Shown here piece by piece: positions 1-9,131 of a stretch of 64,000 bases of DNA. The DNA is from Bog-756 sp963725275 (GTDB lineage: Bacteria; Actinomycetota; Acidimicrobiia; Acidimicrobiales; RAAP-2), in assembly GCA_963725275.1 (NCBI GenBank), contig CAVRXS010000006.1, positions 248,001 through 312,000 of the forward strand, in the 5' to 3' direction. How positions within the stretch are numbered: the first letter of the stretch is position 1; each line of letters begins with the position of its first letter. The notes beneath the pieces are model-generated. The model searched no databases, was not told where the DNA came from, and was given only the letters and a program-made list of their open reading frames with translations. The position numbers and the translations under genes were made by a program.

Positions 1-2785
1 ATCCGGTAGAGGCGCTCGTCGTAGGGACTCACCAGCAGTCCGCGTCCTCGCGGCCCACTCCGCACCTCTGGCGTCGCCAGCCCTCAGATAGGAGCCAGCC
101 AGGCGGCCGCTGAGGTCGACGACCGTCGATTCGATCGCCGGAGCGATGCCGTCGAGGATCGACCAGTCCGAAGAGCGAAGTCCTTCGAACGGTCGGCCCC
201 GTACGATCTCCAGCGCGGACCGCCAGCAGGCGGGGTCCTCAGACTCCGCCAGAACGACGAACCGGTCCCAATCGGTGGCGACCGTAGGTGCCAGTACCAG
301 CCGTCCGTGGCTCCGTGGGAGGTGATCGAATCCGTCTCGCGACGTGCCGAGCGAGCGACGGGCAACCGATGCCGTCGAATGGAGGCTGGACGGAGCCATG
401 ATCCGATCCGGCCAGAGGGCAGTCGCCCAGGCGTCGTTCGAGGCTCCGTGAGGGTGCATCGCCAGGTACACGACGAGCTCCCTCGCCCATGCCCTGGTGA
501 ACTCCCGAGCTGCGCCACGGATCTCCACCGGGCCCAACACGGCGACCTCGACCTCAGGGCTCGCCGCGCTCAACTGGGGGAGCCGAGTGACCTTGCAGTT
601 TTGGATCTCGGCTGGGGCACGGTCAGCAACAGTCACAACCACGTTGGAGCCTCCCCCCAGCGTGCTTGCGTATGCCGGCGTTGCCTCGGCGGGCCGACCG
701 ACTCGTACCGCACCGCCGTCTCCCGCCGAGTGAGAGACATCCGGTACATACACATCGAGCCGCTCGGAGGCGTCGAGCAGCGCGACGACATCGGCCAGTT
801 CGTTTGCGGTCGCCCGCTGAGGCGTCACGATCGTCCCGAAGACCTCGAGCGACGGACCGTCTCGTCCTGTGTCCAGTCGTAGGTCATGGAGGGCCCCGAG
901 CCCCTCGCAGAAGGCGAGTACCGCAGTTCCGCCTCGACCATCGCCACTCCTGAACAACAACTCGGCGGCACCGTCGGGCGGCACCGTCGGTCCACACAGG
1001 ACGACCAAGGGATCCCACGAGCCAGCACGGTCCCGGCCGCGACCCTCGACGAAGGACGCCTCCCGGTGGTGTTCGAGGAGGGTCGACCCGGAGAGCTGGC
1101 GCCGCGCGAAGTTCCTCTGCGACCTTGCCGGGGTCCTTCACGGACGACACCCGGGCGAACCGGGCGAACTCGGCGCCGAAGCCCACGAGCACCAGATCGA
1201 ACGCATGAGACCAGCGCGAGGTGGCGAGCTCGAGGGCGAGAAGCCGGGCGACCCCATCGCGCACCTCGGGATCGCCTCGGACGACGACAGAGCCCATGCC
1301 TTCGAGATGTGCGAAGGCGATCTCGTCCTCGTTGCGACCGATCGAGACCAGAGTCGGAAGCGGGAAGGCTCGTGGCCCTTCTCCGCCCTGGAGCGAGCCG
1401 ACCGCGTCCGCGATGGTTCGGTCGATCCGTACTGCTGGTGCCTCCGGATCGAGGGTGAACTCGTCCGGCAGGTGAGATGGCAGCTCGCCCGGATCGAGCA
1501 CCAGCCGAACCTCCCGACCCGAGATGACAATGCCGGTGATCCGGGGAACGCGACCAGCTCCCCCGGACGACCCACGCAGATAGAGACGCACTGCGCCGTC
1601 CACAGAGTGGAGCACCTCCCGTCCGTCACCGGATCGGAGCCGGCCTTCGACTTGGCCGAGCTCTGGATCCGGGAGGGTCAGCGATTCGCCGGTCGGGCGG
1701 TGACGCTGCTGGACCCTCCGAAACCGATCGACGAGATCGGCGATCCCCACTCCGATGATTCCGGCGCCGAACGGCGGAAACGGAGCTTCCTGGCGCACCA
1801 ACCCCGAACCCGCAGCTGCTCGCTCCGGATCCCTGGGCCGACCGCTCGATACGGGGAGCGTGAGGATCCATCCCGGCTTGACCCAGTGGTCGCCGGTCAG
1901 CTGCGAGCCGTCTTCCTGGCGGATCCCGTAATTGAGCTCCGCGATCTCCCTCCATCTCCGGGCCGATCCGAGGCGCTGCTCGGCGATTGACCAGAGCGTC
2001 TCACGGTGTTCGACCACGTGGACATCCCCGAGCGAATCGAGGCCGTCTCGAGCGACGTCAGCGTGTGGACGCATCGAACCGTCGATCTGTTCGGTCACCG
2101 CCGGCATGTCCTGCGCGGTGTTCGGTTTTGGTGAACTGGCAAATCCTCCCTCGACATCGATGGCGGGAACCGGCAGCGGTTCGATTGCGACCGCCTCCTC
2201 CACGCTCAGCCGGTCGTCGAGGCTGACCGGCTCGTCGGGGGAGATCAGGCCGTCGGCGCTGACCAAGCCGTCGGGGGTGACCAGGTAGAGGGTCCCGATC
2301 GGATGACGATCGCCGACGACGCGCAACGCAGCGGTGCTCCCGCCTGCGACGTCCAGGGCGCGACTCGACGGCTCGAACGCCTGGTGTGCCTGGCGGCCCA
2401 CGAAGGAAAGCGCAAGGGCTGTGCCGACCAGGCATGCGACCACGGACTGGAGCGTGCGACTGGCGGGAAGGCGCGTCGGTGATCGGCCCAGCAACCAGGA
2501 GCGGATCTCGAGTGCCACGCATGTGGTCATCCACACCCAGAACAGCCACGCCATGAGCAGTGCGACCCGGACGAGCCAGTGGGAGACGACGGGGATGTCA
2601 TTCCCGTGGCCGGCGAGTACTGACCGTCCCCGTCCGTCCGCACCCAGGTGGGTGAACGGTGAGCCACCCGCCGACACGAGCCAGAAGGGAACACCCACGA
2701 CCAGTCCGACGAGGACCACCGAGGCAAGTACTCCCCACAAGGCGCGGTACCGTCCCGAGGGCGTCTGCACGATGCCTGGGCTCAC
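1..2785 (-). CDS. Membrane-anchored LysM-SARP (winged helix + BTAD) regulator, frameshifted, 3' end outside window
   Basis: Last gene of the Tad operon. The GTG start overlaps the tadG stop by 4 nt (GTGA). The N-terminal part has three hydrophobic segments (about residues 15-40, 60-95 and 110-130), a long linker, then a LysM domain (HRETLWSIAEQRLGSARRW). Further on, a winged-helix segment (VAVLGPVEIRG) and a BTAD-type helical repeat follow, as in SARP/AfsR regulators. Reading the whole requires two single-base corrections: near 1099-1105 (frame shifts so that the text continues RQLSGSTLLEHHREASF) and near 43-48 (restoring RRGLLVSPYDERLYR, a typical BTAD motif). Without them the frame ends at 884. 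The second frame is open for about 350 codons, so the lesion is recent or an assembly error. Probable role: cell-wall-linked sensing or regulation tied to the pilus. Domain calls are confident; function is inferred. Confidence 0.75.
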
Positions 2786-3234
2786 TGGGTCCCCACCGTT
2801 ACGCCTTCGAGGTCGAACGACGAAGCCGTCGCCGAGACGGGCAGTGATCGGATACCGACGATCCCGAGGACGGCAGTCGGCACCCGATAGTGGATCCGCA
2901 CGGTCACCACGCCGTTGGCGACCGTGGCCGTCCCCGGATGCCCCGCGGCCGCGGCGAACTGTTCCGCCGCGGCAACGGCTGCCTGGTCGTCGAGCTGTAA
3001 GACGCCATCGCGTAACGCCTCGACGGAGAGCGCTCCTGCTCCTGCCCGCGCCGCCTGCTCCGCCTCGGTCTCCGCGGACTGGTGGGCCAGAAGTGCCGAA
3101 CCCCCATCCACGACGAGCCCGAGCAAAGCCATGAGGGCGACGAGGAGGAGCACCGCAAACGCCGTGATTGCGCCGTCATCAGACCGCGCGGGCTGACGAA
3201 TCTCCTGGTGGACGGTCACGGGAATCAAGGTCAC
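2782..3234 (-). CDS. TadG-like pilus assembly protein
   Basis: A 150-residue protein with a short N-terminus, one membrane helix (ITAFAVLLLVALMALLGLVV) and an extracytoplasmic tail rich in Ala and Glu, the layout of the TadE/TadG family of pseudopilins. The phrase DGGSALLAHQSAETEAEQAARAG matches the helix-following region of these proteins. I chose GTG at 3234 because it overlaps the preceding stop by 4 nt (GTGA), the same coupling used throughout the operon; the open frame continues far upstream but only as antisense noise over the previous gene. It should act at the membrane as a minor pilin or assembly factor of the Tad pilus. Confidence 0.8.
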   Translation of the reverse strand: MTLIPVTVHQEIRQPARSDDGAITAFAVLLLVALMALLGLVVDGGSALLAHQSAETEAEQAARAGAGALSVEALRDGVLQLDDQAAVAAAEQFAAAAGHPGTATVANGVVTVRIHYRVPTAVLGIVGIRSLPVSATASSFDLEGVTVGTQ

Positions 3235-3653
3235 TGGGTGGCACGGTAGGGATCGAGCGGGGCGGTGGCCGAGGCTTGGACGCTCGTGCTGCCAGGCAGG
3301 CCGCGAACCCCGAGATCCGAGAGCAGGACCTGGCAAGTCACCCGGACGGTCACGTAGCCACCGGGGAAGAAGTGGCTGGTGTCCGTCACGACGTCCACGT
3401 GCGCACAGGTGTGCTCCGACCCGATCAGCCCCATGACGGCAGTGGCGGGAGCACCCCACTGGGCCGCGGCGGCGCTCGGAAGGACGGCCGCCGCTTCGGC
3501 TCCGGCTCGCGCCGCCTCCGCTACCTGCTGGCGCGCTTGCGAAACTCTCCCGAAGACGAGAGAGAGGAGCGCGAGGATCAGGAGCACAGGGGTGATGACG
3601 ACCAGCTCGACCGTCACGCTGCCGCTGTCCTCCGTGCGCCGGACGTTCCTCAC
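3231..3653 (-). CDS. TadE-like pseudopilin (second copy)
   Basis: A 140-residue protein starting RNVRRTEDSGSVTVELVV, the classic TadE start: a basic head, a short G/S-rich stretch with the conserved Glu, then one transmembrane helix (ITPVLLILALLSLVFGRV). The helix is followed by QARQQVAEAARAGAEAA, typical of the family. The C-terminal part contains two cysteines that could form a disulfide outside the membrane. The GTG start overlaps the upstream stop by 4 nt. Likely processed as a pilin-like component of the Tad machine; no prepilin peptidase gene is present in this window. Confidence 0.85.
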   Translation of the reverse strand: MRNVRRTEDSGSVTVELVVITPVLLILALLSLVFGRVSQARQQVAEAARAGAEAAAVLPSAAAAQWGAPATAVMGLIGSEHTCAHVDVVTDTSHFFPGGYVTVRVTCQVLLSDLGVRGLPGSTSVQASATAPLDPYRATQ

Positions 3654-4033
3654 TCCGACCCCCGGAACTCCTGGATCGGACCGACCACGGTGGCAGACAC
3701 CGGGAACGAGAGACCGGGGAGAATCGAACTGGCATGCCCCCTGACTCCGAGTTGCTCGATGTCCCCGGGCAGAGCGGTGACTGCGATCGAGGTACCTGAG
3801 ACGCCCGAGTTCGGCCCTTGGGCCACCGATTCGGCTGCCGAGACACCCGCGGCAGGCCCGCCTCCGATCGACCGGGCCGCCCGGTCGCCCTCCGACGCGG
3901 CCAGCTGGACCACCTGAGCTGCGTGGGCCCAGAGGGCAAGCTGGACCGCGACCAGGAGGAGCACCATCACCACGGGGACCACCAGGACGACCTCGACAAG
4001 CGAGGAGCCCGCGTCGCGAGGCCCTCTCCTCAG
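3650..4033 (-). CDS. TadE-like pseudopilin (first copy), probable CTG start
   Basis: The encoded protein (127 residues) begins RRGPRDAGSSLVEVVLVVPV, followed by a hydrophobic helix to about residue 35 and a soluble tail, as in TadE. The reading frame stays open far upstream, but there is no ATG, GTG or TTG between the pilin gene and the conserved GSSLVE motif. The only sensibly placed codon is a CTG at 4033 whose last three bases form the pilin stop (CTGA overlap). Neighbouring junctions use GTGA or ATGA overlaps in the same way, so a CTG initiation codon with translational coupling is the simplest reading. Next to the pilin and a second TadE, it is a minor pilin of the same apparatus. Confidence 0.78.
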   Translation of the reverse strand: MRRGPRDAGSSLVEVVLVVPVVMVLLLVAVQLALWAHAAQVVQLAASEGDRAARSIGGGPAAGVSAAESVAQGPNSGVSGTSIAVTALPGDIEQLGVRGHASSILPGLSFPVSATVVGPIQEFRGSE

Positions 4034-4221
4034 TTCAGATTGATCGAGTTCGCCTTGGCTGTGACCTTTGCGACGATGATGGCTCCGACGGCGATGGCCA
4101 ATGCTGCGAAGATCGCGGTCAGAATCACCTTCTCGACGACGGACCCGGCGTCGTCGCGGTCCCCCGCGACTCCGACGCGAGCCCGGACATAGGCCACAAG
4201 AACGGCAATCTGTATGGACAT
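4030..4221 (-). CDS. Small Flp-type pilin-like protein
   Basis: A 63-residue protein: a short polar head containing DRDDAGSVVEKVILTAIF, then a long hydrophobic helix and a short tail ending NSINLN. Size, position between tadC and the tadE genes, and the Glu shortly before the helix fit a Flp-family major pilin subunit. A good ribosome site (AGGAG, about 8 nt before ATG) and a 72-bp gap after tadC suggest it is translated more strongly than its neighbours, as expected for the structural subunit. The canonical Flp processing site is not obvious, so maturation is uncertain. Confidence 0.78.
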   Translation of the reverse strand: MSIQIAVLVAYVRARVGVAGDRDDAGSVVEKVILTAIFAALAIAVGAIIVAKVTAKANSINLN

Positions 4222-4293
4222 GGCGGCTACTCCTTTTGTGTTCGGCGGTTAACGGGCGAAGCGCAATCGTCAATGGGCGGCGCGTGGTGGGCA

Positions 4294-5196
4294 TCAGAAG
4301 CCCCCCAGGATTCTCTCCACGGCGGGATAGCCGATGAACAGGAGGAATCCGAGGAGCAGGAGCGCTCCGGGCAGGAAGAGCCGCTCGGTCACGGCGTTCG
4401 CAGCCGATTCGGCCTCGGCCTGCTCGTGGCGGCGCAGCGACGCTGCACGCGCGCTCAGGGTCTGGCGGATCCTCGCCCCCTCCGTCCCGGCCAGCTGCAC
4501 GATCGCCGACAGCTCGACCAACTCCTGGACGTCCAGTTCGACTCCCAGTCCGGCCAGTGCCGTCCACGGGGACATCCCTCCGTCGCGTGCAGTCAGCAGC
4601 ACCCTCGCCATCCGCTGCGCCGCCCAGTCCGGACTCACCTGCGTCGCTGCATGAAGAGCACCTTCGACGCCGACCCCTCCGGCGAGGCCCAGGACCACGA
4701 GATCGACAAACGAACCGACCACCACACGGAAGTGCCGTCGTCGCTCATTGGCCACCCGGAACAGTGCGAACACGGGAAGCCCGATCGCGAGCGCTACCGA
4801 CAGAGCGATCAGCAGCAACGGAACCAGGAGGGGTAGGGACAGACCCCCTGCCTGGCAACCGAGCCAGAGAAGCGGGGGCAGCAGCAGTGCAGCGGCCCCG
4901 AGCACGAGTATCCGAGTGGCAAGCAGGTCCGGCGCCATGTCGGTGATGGCCAATGCCGTCCGCAGTGGGACCGCCCGCGGGTGGCCGTACCACCCGCTGC
5001 TCTCAGCCCATGCCGTGGTCTCCGCGCCCAGTCTGCGAGCGATCGTCCCGGTCGCCGGCGTGCGCAGCGGGCCGTCCGGCCCTCTTTGCCATGTCGTCAA
5101 GACGACGTCGAGGGACGGGGTGGCCGAACGCAGCCCGTATGCGATCCCGAGGCAGCCGATACCCGTCAGCAGGCCGAGCCCGACGACCACGGTCAT
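4294..5196 (-). CDS. tadC: TadC-like inner-membrane pilus assembly protein
   Basis: A 300-residue membrane protein of the GspF/TadC family: an N-terminal helix, two central helices (VLGAAALLLPPLLW and LLVPLLLIALSVALAIGLPVFALF) and a C-terminal pair ending LFLPGALLLLGFLLFIGYPAVERILGGF. The cytoplasmic stretch with GVGVEGALHAATQVSPDWAA and GMSPWTALAGLGVELDVQELVELSAIVQLAGTEG is the conserved T2SSF fold. Forms the membrane platform with TadB for the TadA ATPase. The start overlaps the tadB stop by 4 nt (ATGA). Confidence 0.9.
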   Translation of the reverse strand: MTVVVGLGLLTGIGCLGIAYGLRSATPSLDVVLTTWQRGPDGPLRTPATGTIARRLGAETTAWAESSGWYGHPRAVPLRTALAITDMAPDLLATRILVLGAAALLLPPLLWLGCQAGGLSLPLLVPLLLIALSVALAIGLPVFALFRVANERRRHFRVVVGSFVDLVVLGLAGGVGVEGALHAATQVSPDWAAQRMARVLLTARDGGMSPWTALAGLGVELDVQELVELSAIVQLAGTEGARIRQTLSARAASLRRHEQAEAESAANAVTERLFLPGALLLLGFLLFIGYPAVERILGGF

Positions 5197-6086
5197 CGGA
5201 CGGCCACCGCCTGGCCCAGAAGCCTCACCGGTGCAGGTGGTCGCGCCAGCGCGACCATGAGGCTGATCCCGGAGGCATAGAGCGCGCCGACTGCGAGGAG
5301 GATGACCTGTCCGGACGACGAGTCGAAGGGTGCGAGGTACGGTCGGGCCAGGATTGCAAGACTCGCGGCGAAGGCGACCGAGAACACGATGACGGTGCGT
5401 ACGCCACTGCGCACCGAGGCCCTGCTGGTCTCCACCCGCAGCTGGAGAGCGACCTCCTCCCGAGTGGAGTCCGCCAACGTCCCGAGGAGGTCGGCGAGCC
5501 GCTGGGCGCGGGCCGAAAATGCCAGAAGCAGCGCACAGACGACCCGATCGGCGCAGGGGTCACCGACGTCTTCGGCGAACTGGAGCAGCGCCGCACGGGG
5601 ATGGACGTCGGCTTGGAGTTGCGTCGCCAGCCGCTCCGCCGCAGGACGGATCGGAGCGGGGCTGAGCCCGGCGGTGGCGATGATGGCCTGGCTGAGTCCT
5701 GCGGAGGCCGCCAGTGTCCCCTGGAGCATCTCGGTCCAGGTCGCGACCGCTTCGGTCTTGGCGATCGACGACGCCACGGACATCCGACCGAGCAGTCGGG
5801 GGAGCCCGTATCCGGCCAGCCCGACAATCGGGAGCGCCGCCGGCCAACCGGTCACCAGGGCCCCGACCACACCGAGTCCGATGGCAAGCACCGCATGGAC
5901 GGCATTGCCGCCGACCAGATACCTCGTGGGGGTCGGTGCGGCCGGTGCATCGAACGTCGTCGCATCAAGCGGATGCTGTGGATCCCGTCGTTTCCCGCCT
6001 TGCCTCGCGAGCACCACCGCGGCCAGGCCCGCGACGCCCAGCCCTGCGCCCAAACCACTGAGCACCACGGGTACGGGCGGCATCAC
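5193..6086 (-). CDS. tadB: TadB-like inner-membrane pilus assembly protein
   Basis: A 297-residue protein with the TadB layout: N-terminal membrane anchor, two helices (AVLAIGLGVVGALVTGWPAALPIVGLAG), a cytoplasmic T2SSF domain (TWTEMLQGTLAASAGLSQAI, RAALLQFAEDVGDPCADRVV) and two C-terminal helices. Partner of TadC in the platform that transmits TadA ATPase motion to pilin assembly. GTG at 6086 or the adjacent ATG at 6083 may start it; the GTG gives the operon's usual 4-nt overlap with the tadA stop. Confidence 0.9.
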   Translation of the reverse strand: MMPPVPVVLSGLGAGLGVAGLAAVVLARQGGKRRDPQHPLDATTFDAPAAPTPTRYLVGGNAVHAVLAIGLGVVGALVTGWPAALPIVGLAGYGLPRLLGRMSVASSIAKTEAVATWTEMLQGTLAASAGLSQAIIATAGLSPAPIRPAAERLATQLQADVHPRAALLQFAEDVGDPCADRVVCALLLAFSARAQRLADLLGTLADSTREEVALQLRVETSRASVRSGVRTVIVFSVAFAASLAILARPYLAPFDSSSGQVILLAVGALYASGISLMVALARPPAPVRLLGQAVAVR

Positions 6087-7471
6087 CGCAGCGAGCCCGA
6101 TCTCGGGTCGAAGGCCGGAGTGAACCCGCAGCGGATCAGTTCGTCCAGCGTCTCCGTGCGGAGCGGGGATGCGGGCACGGCTCGGCGGTCGGGCCCCGGC
6201 CGGTAGATCTCGTTGGAGATGACCTGGACGCCCTCGGCATCGACCACCTCACGTACCGACGATACGAACCGGGCGCGCGTCGCGCAGGCCGGGAACCTGA
6301 CAGGGAGCTGGCGACCACCGGCAATCCGATCATCGAGATCGCGGTCACACAAGAACGCGTCGACCGGCTCTTCCCCGACGTCGTCCATCGCAGACTCCAG
6401 GTAGACGACGAAGTGGAGTGCTCCGGCGACGAGAAGGTTGGTTGCCTCGAGAGGGAGGCGCTCAGGAGCCTGGACTGCGTAGGAGGCGATCCTGCGGAAC
6501 GCGCCGGCCGAGGAGTCCGCATGGATCGTGCACATCGACCCGGAGCGTCCCTGGCTCATCGCGTTGAGCATGGGCAGTACCTCGTCGCCGAGCACCTCAC
6601 CAACGATCACCCGGTCGGCATTCATGCGGAGGGCTCTGCGGACGAGATCCGCCACCGAGATGCGCCCCTCGCCCTCGACGTTCGGCGCCCGAGCCTCGAG
6701 GGCCACCATGTCGGGATGACGCATCGATCCGGTGTCGAGGCCGAGCTCGAAGGCCTGCTCGATGGTAACGATCCGCTCACGCTGGGCGATCTCGGCGGCG
6801 AGAGCCCGGAGCAGTGTCGTCTTCCCCGAATTCATCGCCCCGGCCACCACGATGTTCTTACGTGCCCGCACCGCTGCGGAGAGAAGGGCGCGCAGGCCCT
6901 CGTCCACGGTGCCCAGCGTCTGGAGGTCGGCGAGCGACAGGTCGGCGTAGCGGTGGCGGCGGATGGAGACGGCGGGGCGGGCAGAGACCGCCATCAGGGC
7001 GGACAGCCGGCTCCCATCGGGGAGCTGTAGGTCGAGCTCGGGACTGGCAAGATCGAACCGCCGCTCGGACAGGCCGAAGCGGGCCGCCGCAGAGCGGAGC
7101 ATTTCGATGAGCTCACTGTCGGAGTCAGCCACCGGCTCCATGAGCTCCTTGGTCCCGTCCGCGAACGTGGCCCAGACCCGGTCATGTCCGTTGATGTCGA
7201 TGTTCTCGATGTCGGGATCGTCGATCAAGGCCTGGAGCCGCCCGAGACCGAAGAGCGCATCGAGCACCGACTGGGCCAGTGCCAGTTCCTGCTCTGCCGA
7301 CGAAGGAACGGAGCCGGGCATCGACGCGTCGGCCGAGAGCGCATCCAAGTGGCCGTACACCCGTTGACGCGCGAACTCCTTCCGATCGTCTCCGTGGAGG
7401 TTGGCGCCCTCGGATCCCGCGAGGTCCTCGGCGACCAGCTGTCGGATCTGGAGAGCCAGCGCTGCGGTCAC
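6083..7471 (-). CDS. tadA: TadA/CpaF secretion ATPase of the Tad pilus
   Basis: A 462-residue type II/IV secretion NTPase. The Walker A loop GAMNSGKTT lies at residues 211-219, the Walker B/Asp box region is DRVIVGEVLGDEVLPMLNAMSQG, and the His box SMCTIHADS follows, all as in CpaF/TadA. The N-terminal domain has IENIDINGHDRVW, the family's N-terminal signature. It powers assembly (and possibly retraction) of the Flp pilus from the cytoplasmic face of the TadB/TadC platform. The GTG start overlaps the preceding stop by 4 nt. Length is normal for the family and all catalytic motifs are intact. Confidence 0.95.
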   Translation of the reverse strand: MTAALALQIRQLVAEDLAGSEGANLHGDDRKEFARQRVYGHLDALSADASMPGSVPSSAEQELALAQSVLDALFGLGRLQALIDDPDIENIDINGHDRVWATFADGTKELMEPVADSDSELIEMLRSAAARFGLSERRFDLASPELDLQLPDGSRLSALMAVSARPAVSIRRHRYADLSLADLQTLGTVDEGLRALLSAAVRARKNIVVAGAMNSGKTTLLRALAAEIAQRERIVTIEQAFELGLDTGSMRHPDMVALEARAPNVEGEGRISVADLVRRALRMNADRVIVGEVLGDEVLPMLNAMSQGRSGSMCTIHADSSAGAFRRIASYAVQAPERLPLEATNLLVAGALHFVVYLESAMDDVGEEPVDAFLCDRDLDDRIAGGRQLPVRFPACATRARFVSSVREVVDAEGVQVISNEIYRPGPDRRAVPASPLRTETLDELIRCGFTPAFDPRSGSLR

Positions 7472-8349
7472 CGGACCGCCCGCTCAGACGAAGGACGATC
7501 GCGATCACGGTGTGGATCGCTCCGTCGATCCTCCCGCCGGGAACGCCTCGGGAGACCCCTCGCTGTCGCGCGGGGTGATCGGAGACCCGTCGCGCCAACT
7601 CCGGGAGCCGAACCCTGCCCGGAGTCACCGCCGCCAGCCACCTGTAGCAATCCGGCTGCCAGTCGGGACGAAGCGACCAGGAGTGCCGATCGCTGGAGTC
7701 GCCGGACGCGAGGGTCGGAGCCGCTTGCCACACCGGCGGCAATCGGATCGTGAGGGATCTCGCAGATGAGCGGGATGCCGGTGAACGCCGACAGCTCGCG
7801 AGCCCGGTGCCCGCCAACCCCGATCACGGCCAACCCGACGGGGCCCGGACAGGTTCCGACGAGCGCTGACGACTGCTCTCGGAGCTGCAGGGCCGACGCT
7901 GCGTCGGCTCGCGCGACGACCACCACAGCATCCGAATGCTCCAACCAAGCCCCGGACGTCGGTCTTCCCGTAGCGACCCGACCGAGATCGACGAGGACGT
8001 CCAATGCTTCGGTCTCGTCCTTCCCGACGGATCGCACGGCGGTCCCTTCGGGACTGGTGGCGGAACGGACATCCACCGGTCGGGCCGCGATGAGGACGTC
8101 CAGACCGCCCGGGAGCTGTTGTAAGTGCTCCGCAATCGCGGAGCCTGCGCTGCCCCGCCGGATCGACGCGGACAACGTGACCCACCCCCGCCTCGACGAA
8201 AGCGAGAATCGTGCCGCGAGGTCACCGCCGCTCGCGTCTGCCTCGGCCACGAGGACGCTGCGATGGACGGGCCAGGTGGCCCCGATGAGACAGGCAAGCG
8301 TGGTCACGCCCGGAGCACCCTTGATCGAACAGATCGAGACGACAGTCAT
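7468..8349 (-). CDS. TadZ/CpaE-like ParA-type ATPase
   Basis: A 293-residue MinD/ParA-fold protein at the position of tadZ/cpaE. The N-terminus reads VSICSIKGAPGVTTLACLIGATW: a deviant Walker A in which KGAPGVTT replaces KGGxGKTT, so the second lysine is lost. Then come VLVAEADASGGDLAARF (the usual Asp after the second strand) and DVLVDLGRV. Such noncanonical loops are known among TadZ-like proteins, which position the pilus machine rather than partition DNA. The C-terminal 50 residues are basic and low in complexity. ATG overlaps the cpaB stop by 4 nt. Confidence 0.82.
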   Translation of the reverse strand: MTVVSICSIKGAPGVTTLACLIGATWPVHRSVLVAEADASGGDLAARFSLSSRRGWVTLSASIRRGSAGSAIAEHLQQLPGGLDVLIAARPVDVRSATSPEGTAVRSVGKDETEALDVLVDLGRVATGRPTSGAWLEHSDAVVVVARADAASALQLREQSSALVGTCPGPVGLAVIGVGGHRARELSAFTGIPLICEIPHDPIAAGVASGSDPRVRRLQRSALLVASSRLAAGLLQVAGGGDSGQGSAPGVGATGLRSPRATARGLPRRSRREDRRSDPHRDRDRPSSERAVR

Positions 8350-9131
8350 GACGATGCCGATGCGGAGGGAGGCGCGGCGGTTCCACTTCCGTCCCGCGGG
8401 AGCAGCACGAGGCTCACCTGCCCGGCTGTTGCCGCGGTCGCCACCGAAGGCGCAAGGGTCGCAGGGACTTCGACGGAGACCACGAGGGAATCGCCTGCAG
8501 AACCGGACGACGGGGGCCCGGTCGCGAAGATGGTCGCGTCGGGCACCAGGATCCCCGTCGCAGCGCTCCCATCGGCTGCCGTTCCGCTCTGGCTGGTGGC
8601 GGTCGTCGCGCCGCCCGTCGGGGTCGCCAGCGGCGCTCCCGGACTTGCGGTCTGGACGATCGTCACGGCATCGCCCGGCGAGAGTCCGGTTGCGGGGTAC
8701 TGCCCGTCCTTGAGAGCGATCCCCACGACGGCGTCCCCGATCGCCAGCAGAGGGCCGCCGGTGAGGTCACCGGTGACCAGGAGCGATCCGGTGGGGATCG
8801 CCACCGCGGCGCGCTTTCCGGCCAGTTCCGAGGCATCCGAGACGGGGATGGTGTCGACCCCGGAGGGAACCGAGACCTCCGCCTGCCCCAGATCTGCTGC
8901 GGTGATCGCCTGGCCCTGCCCGATGGGCTGGGCGACGACGATGACGGCGGTCTTGTGCCCGGCCGATGCGTAGAGGGAGACGAAGGCGGCGATGCTCGCG
9001 CAGACCAGTACCGCCGAGGCAACGGCCACCAGGGGACGGCGTGAGCCTGGAGCGGCCGGAAGGGCATTTCGTACCGCGGTCCCGTTCCCGGCGGCGTTCG
9101 GAATCGGTGTCCTTTCGAGACGGGTACTCAT
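8346..9131 (-). CDS. CpaB/RcpC-like SAF-domain pilus protein
   Basis: A 261-residue protein with one N-terminal membrane helix (PLVAVASAVLVCASIAAFVSLYA), followed by a SAF domain (VIVVAQPIGQGQAITAADLGQAEVSV, and later GSLLVTGDLTGGPLLAIGDAVVGIALKDGQYPA). This is the layout of CpaB/RcpC, the periplasmic-side factor of Tad systems. The C-terminus is rich in Thr, Ala and Ser. ATG overlaps the upstream stop by 4 nt. Confidence 0.85.
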   Translation of the reverse strand: MSTRLERTPIPNAAGNGTAVRNALPAAPGSRRPLVAVASAVLVCASIAAFVSLYASAGHKTAVIVVAQPIGQGQAITAADLGQAEVSVPSGVDTIPVSDASELAGKRAAVAIPTGSLLVTGDLTGGPLLAIGDAVVGIALKDGQYPATGLSPGDAVTIVQTASPGAPLATPTGGATTATSQSGTAADGSAATGILVPDATIFATGPPSSGSAGDSLVVSVEVPATLAPSVATAATAGQVSLVLLPRDGSGTAAPPSASASS

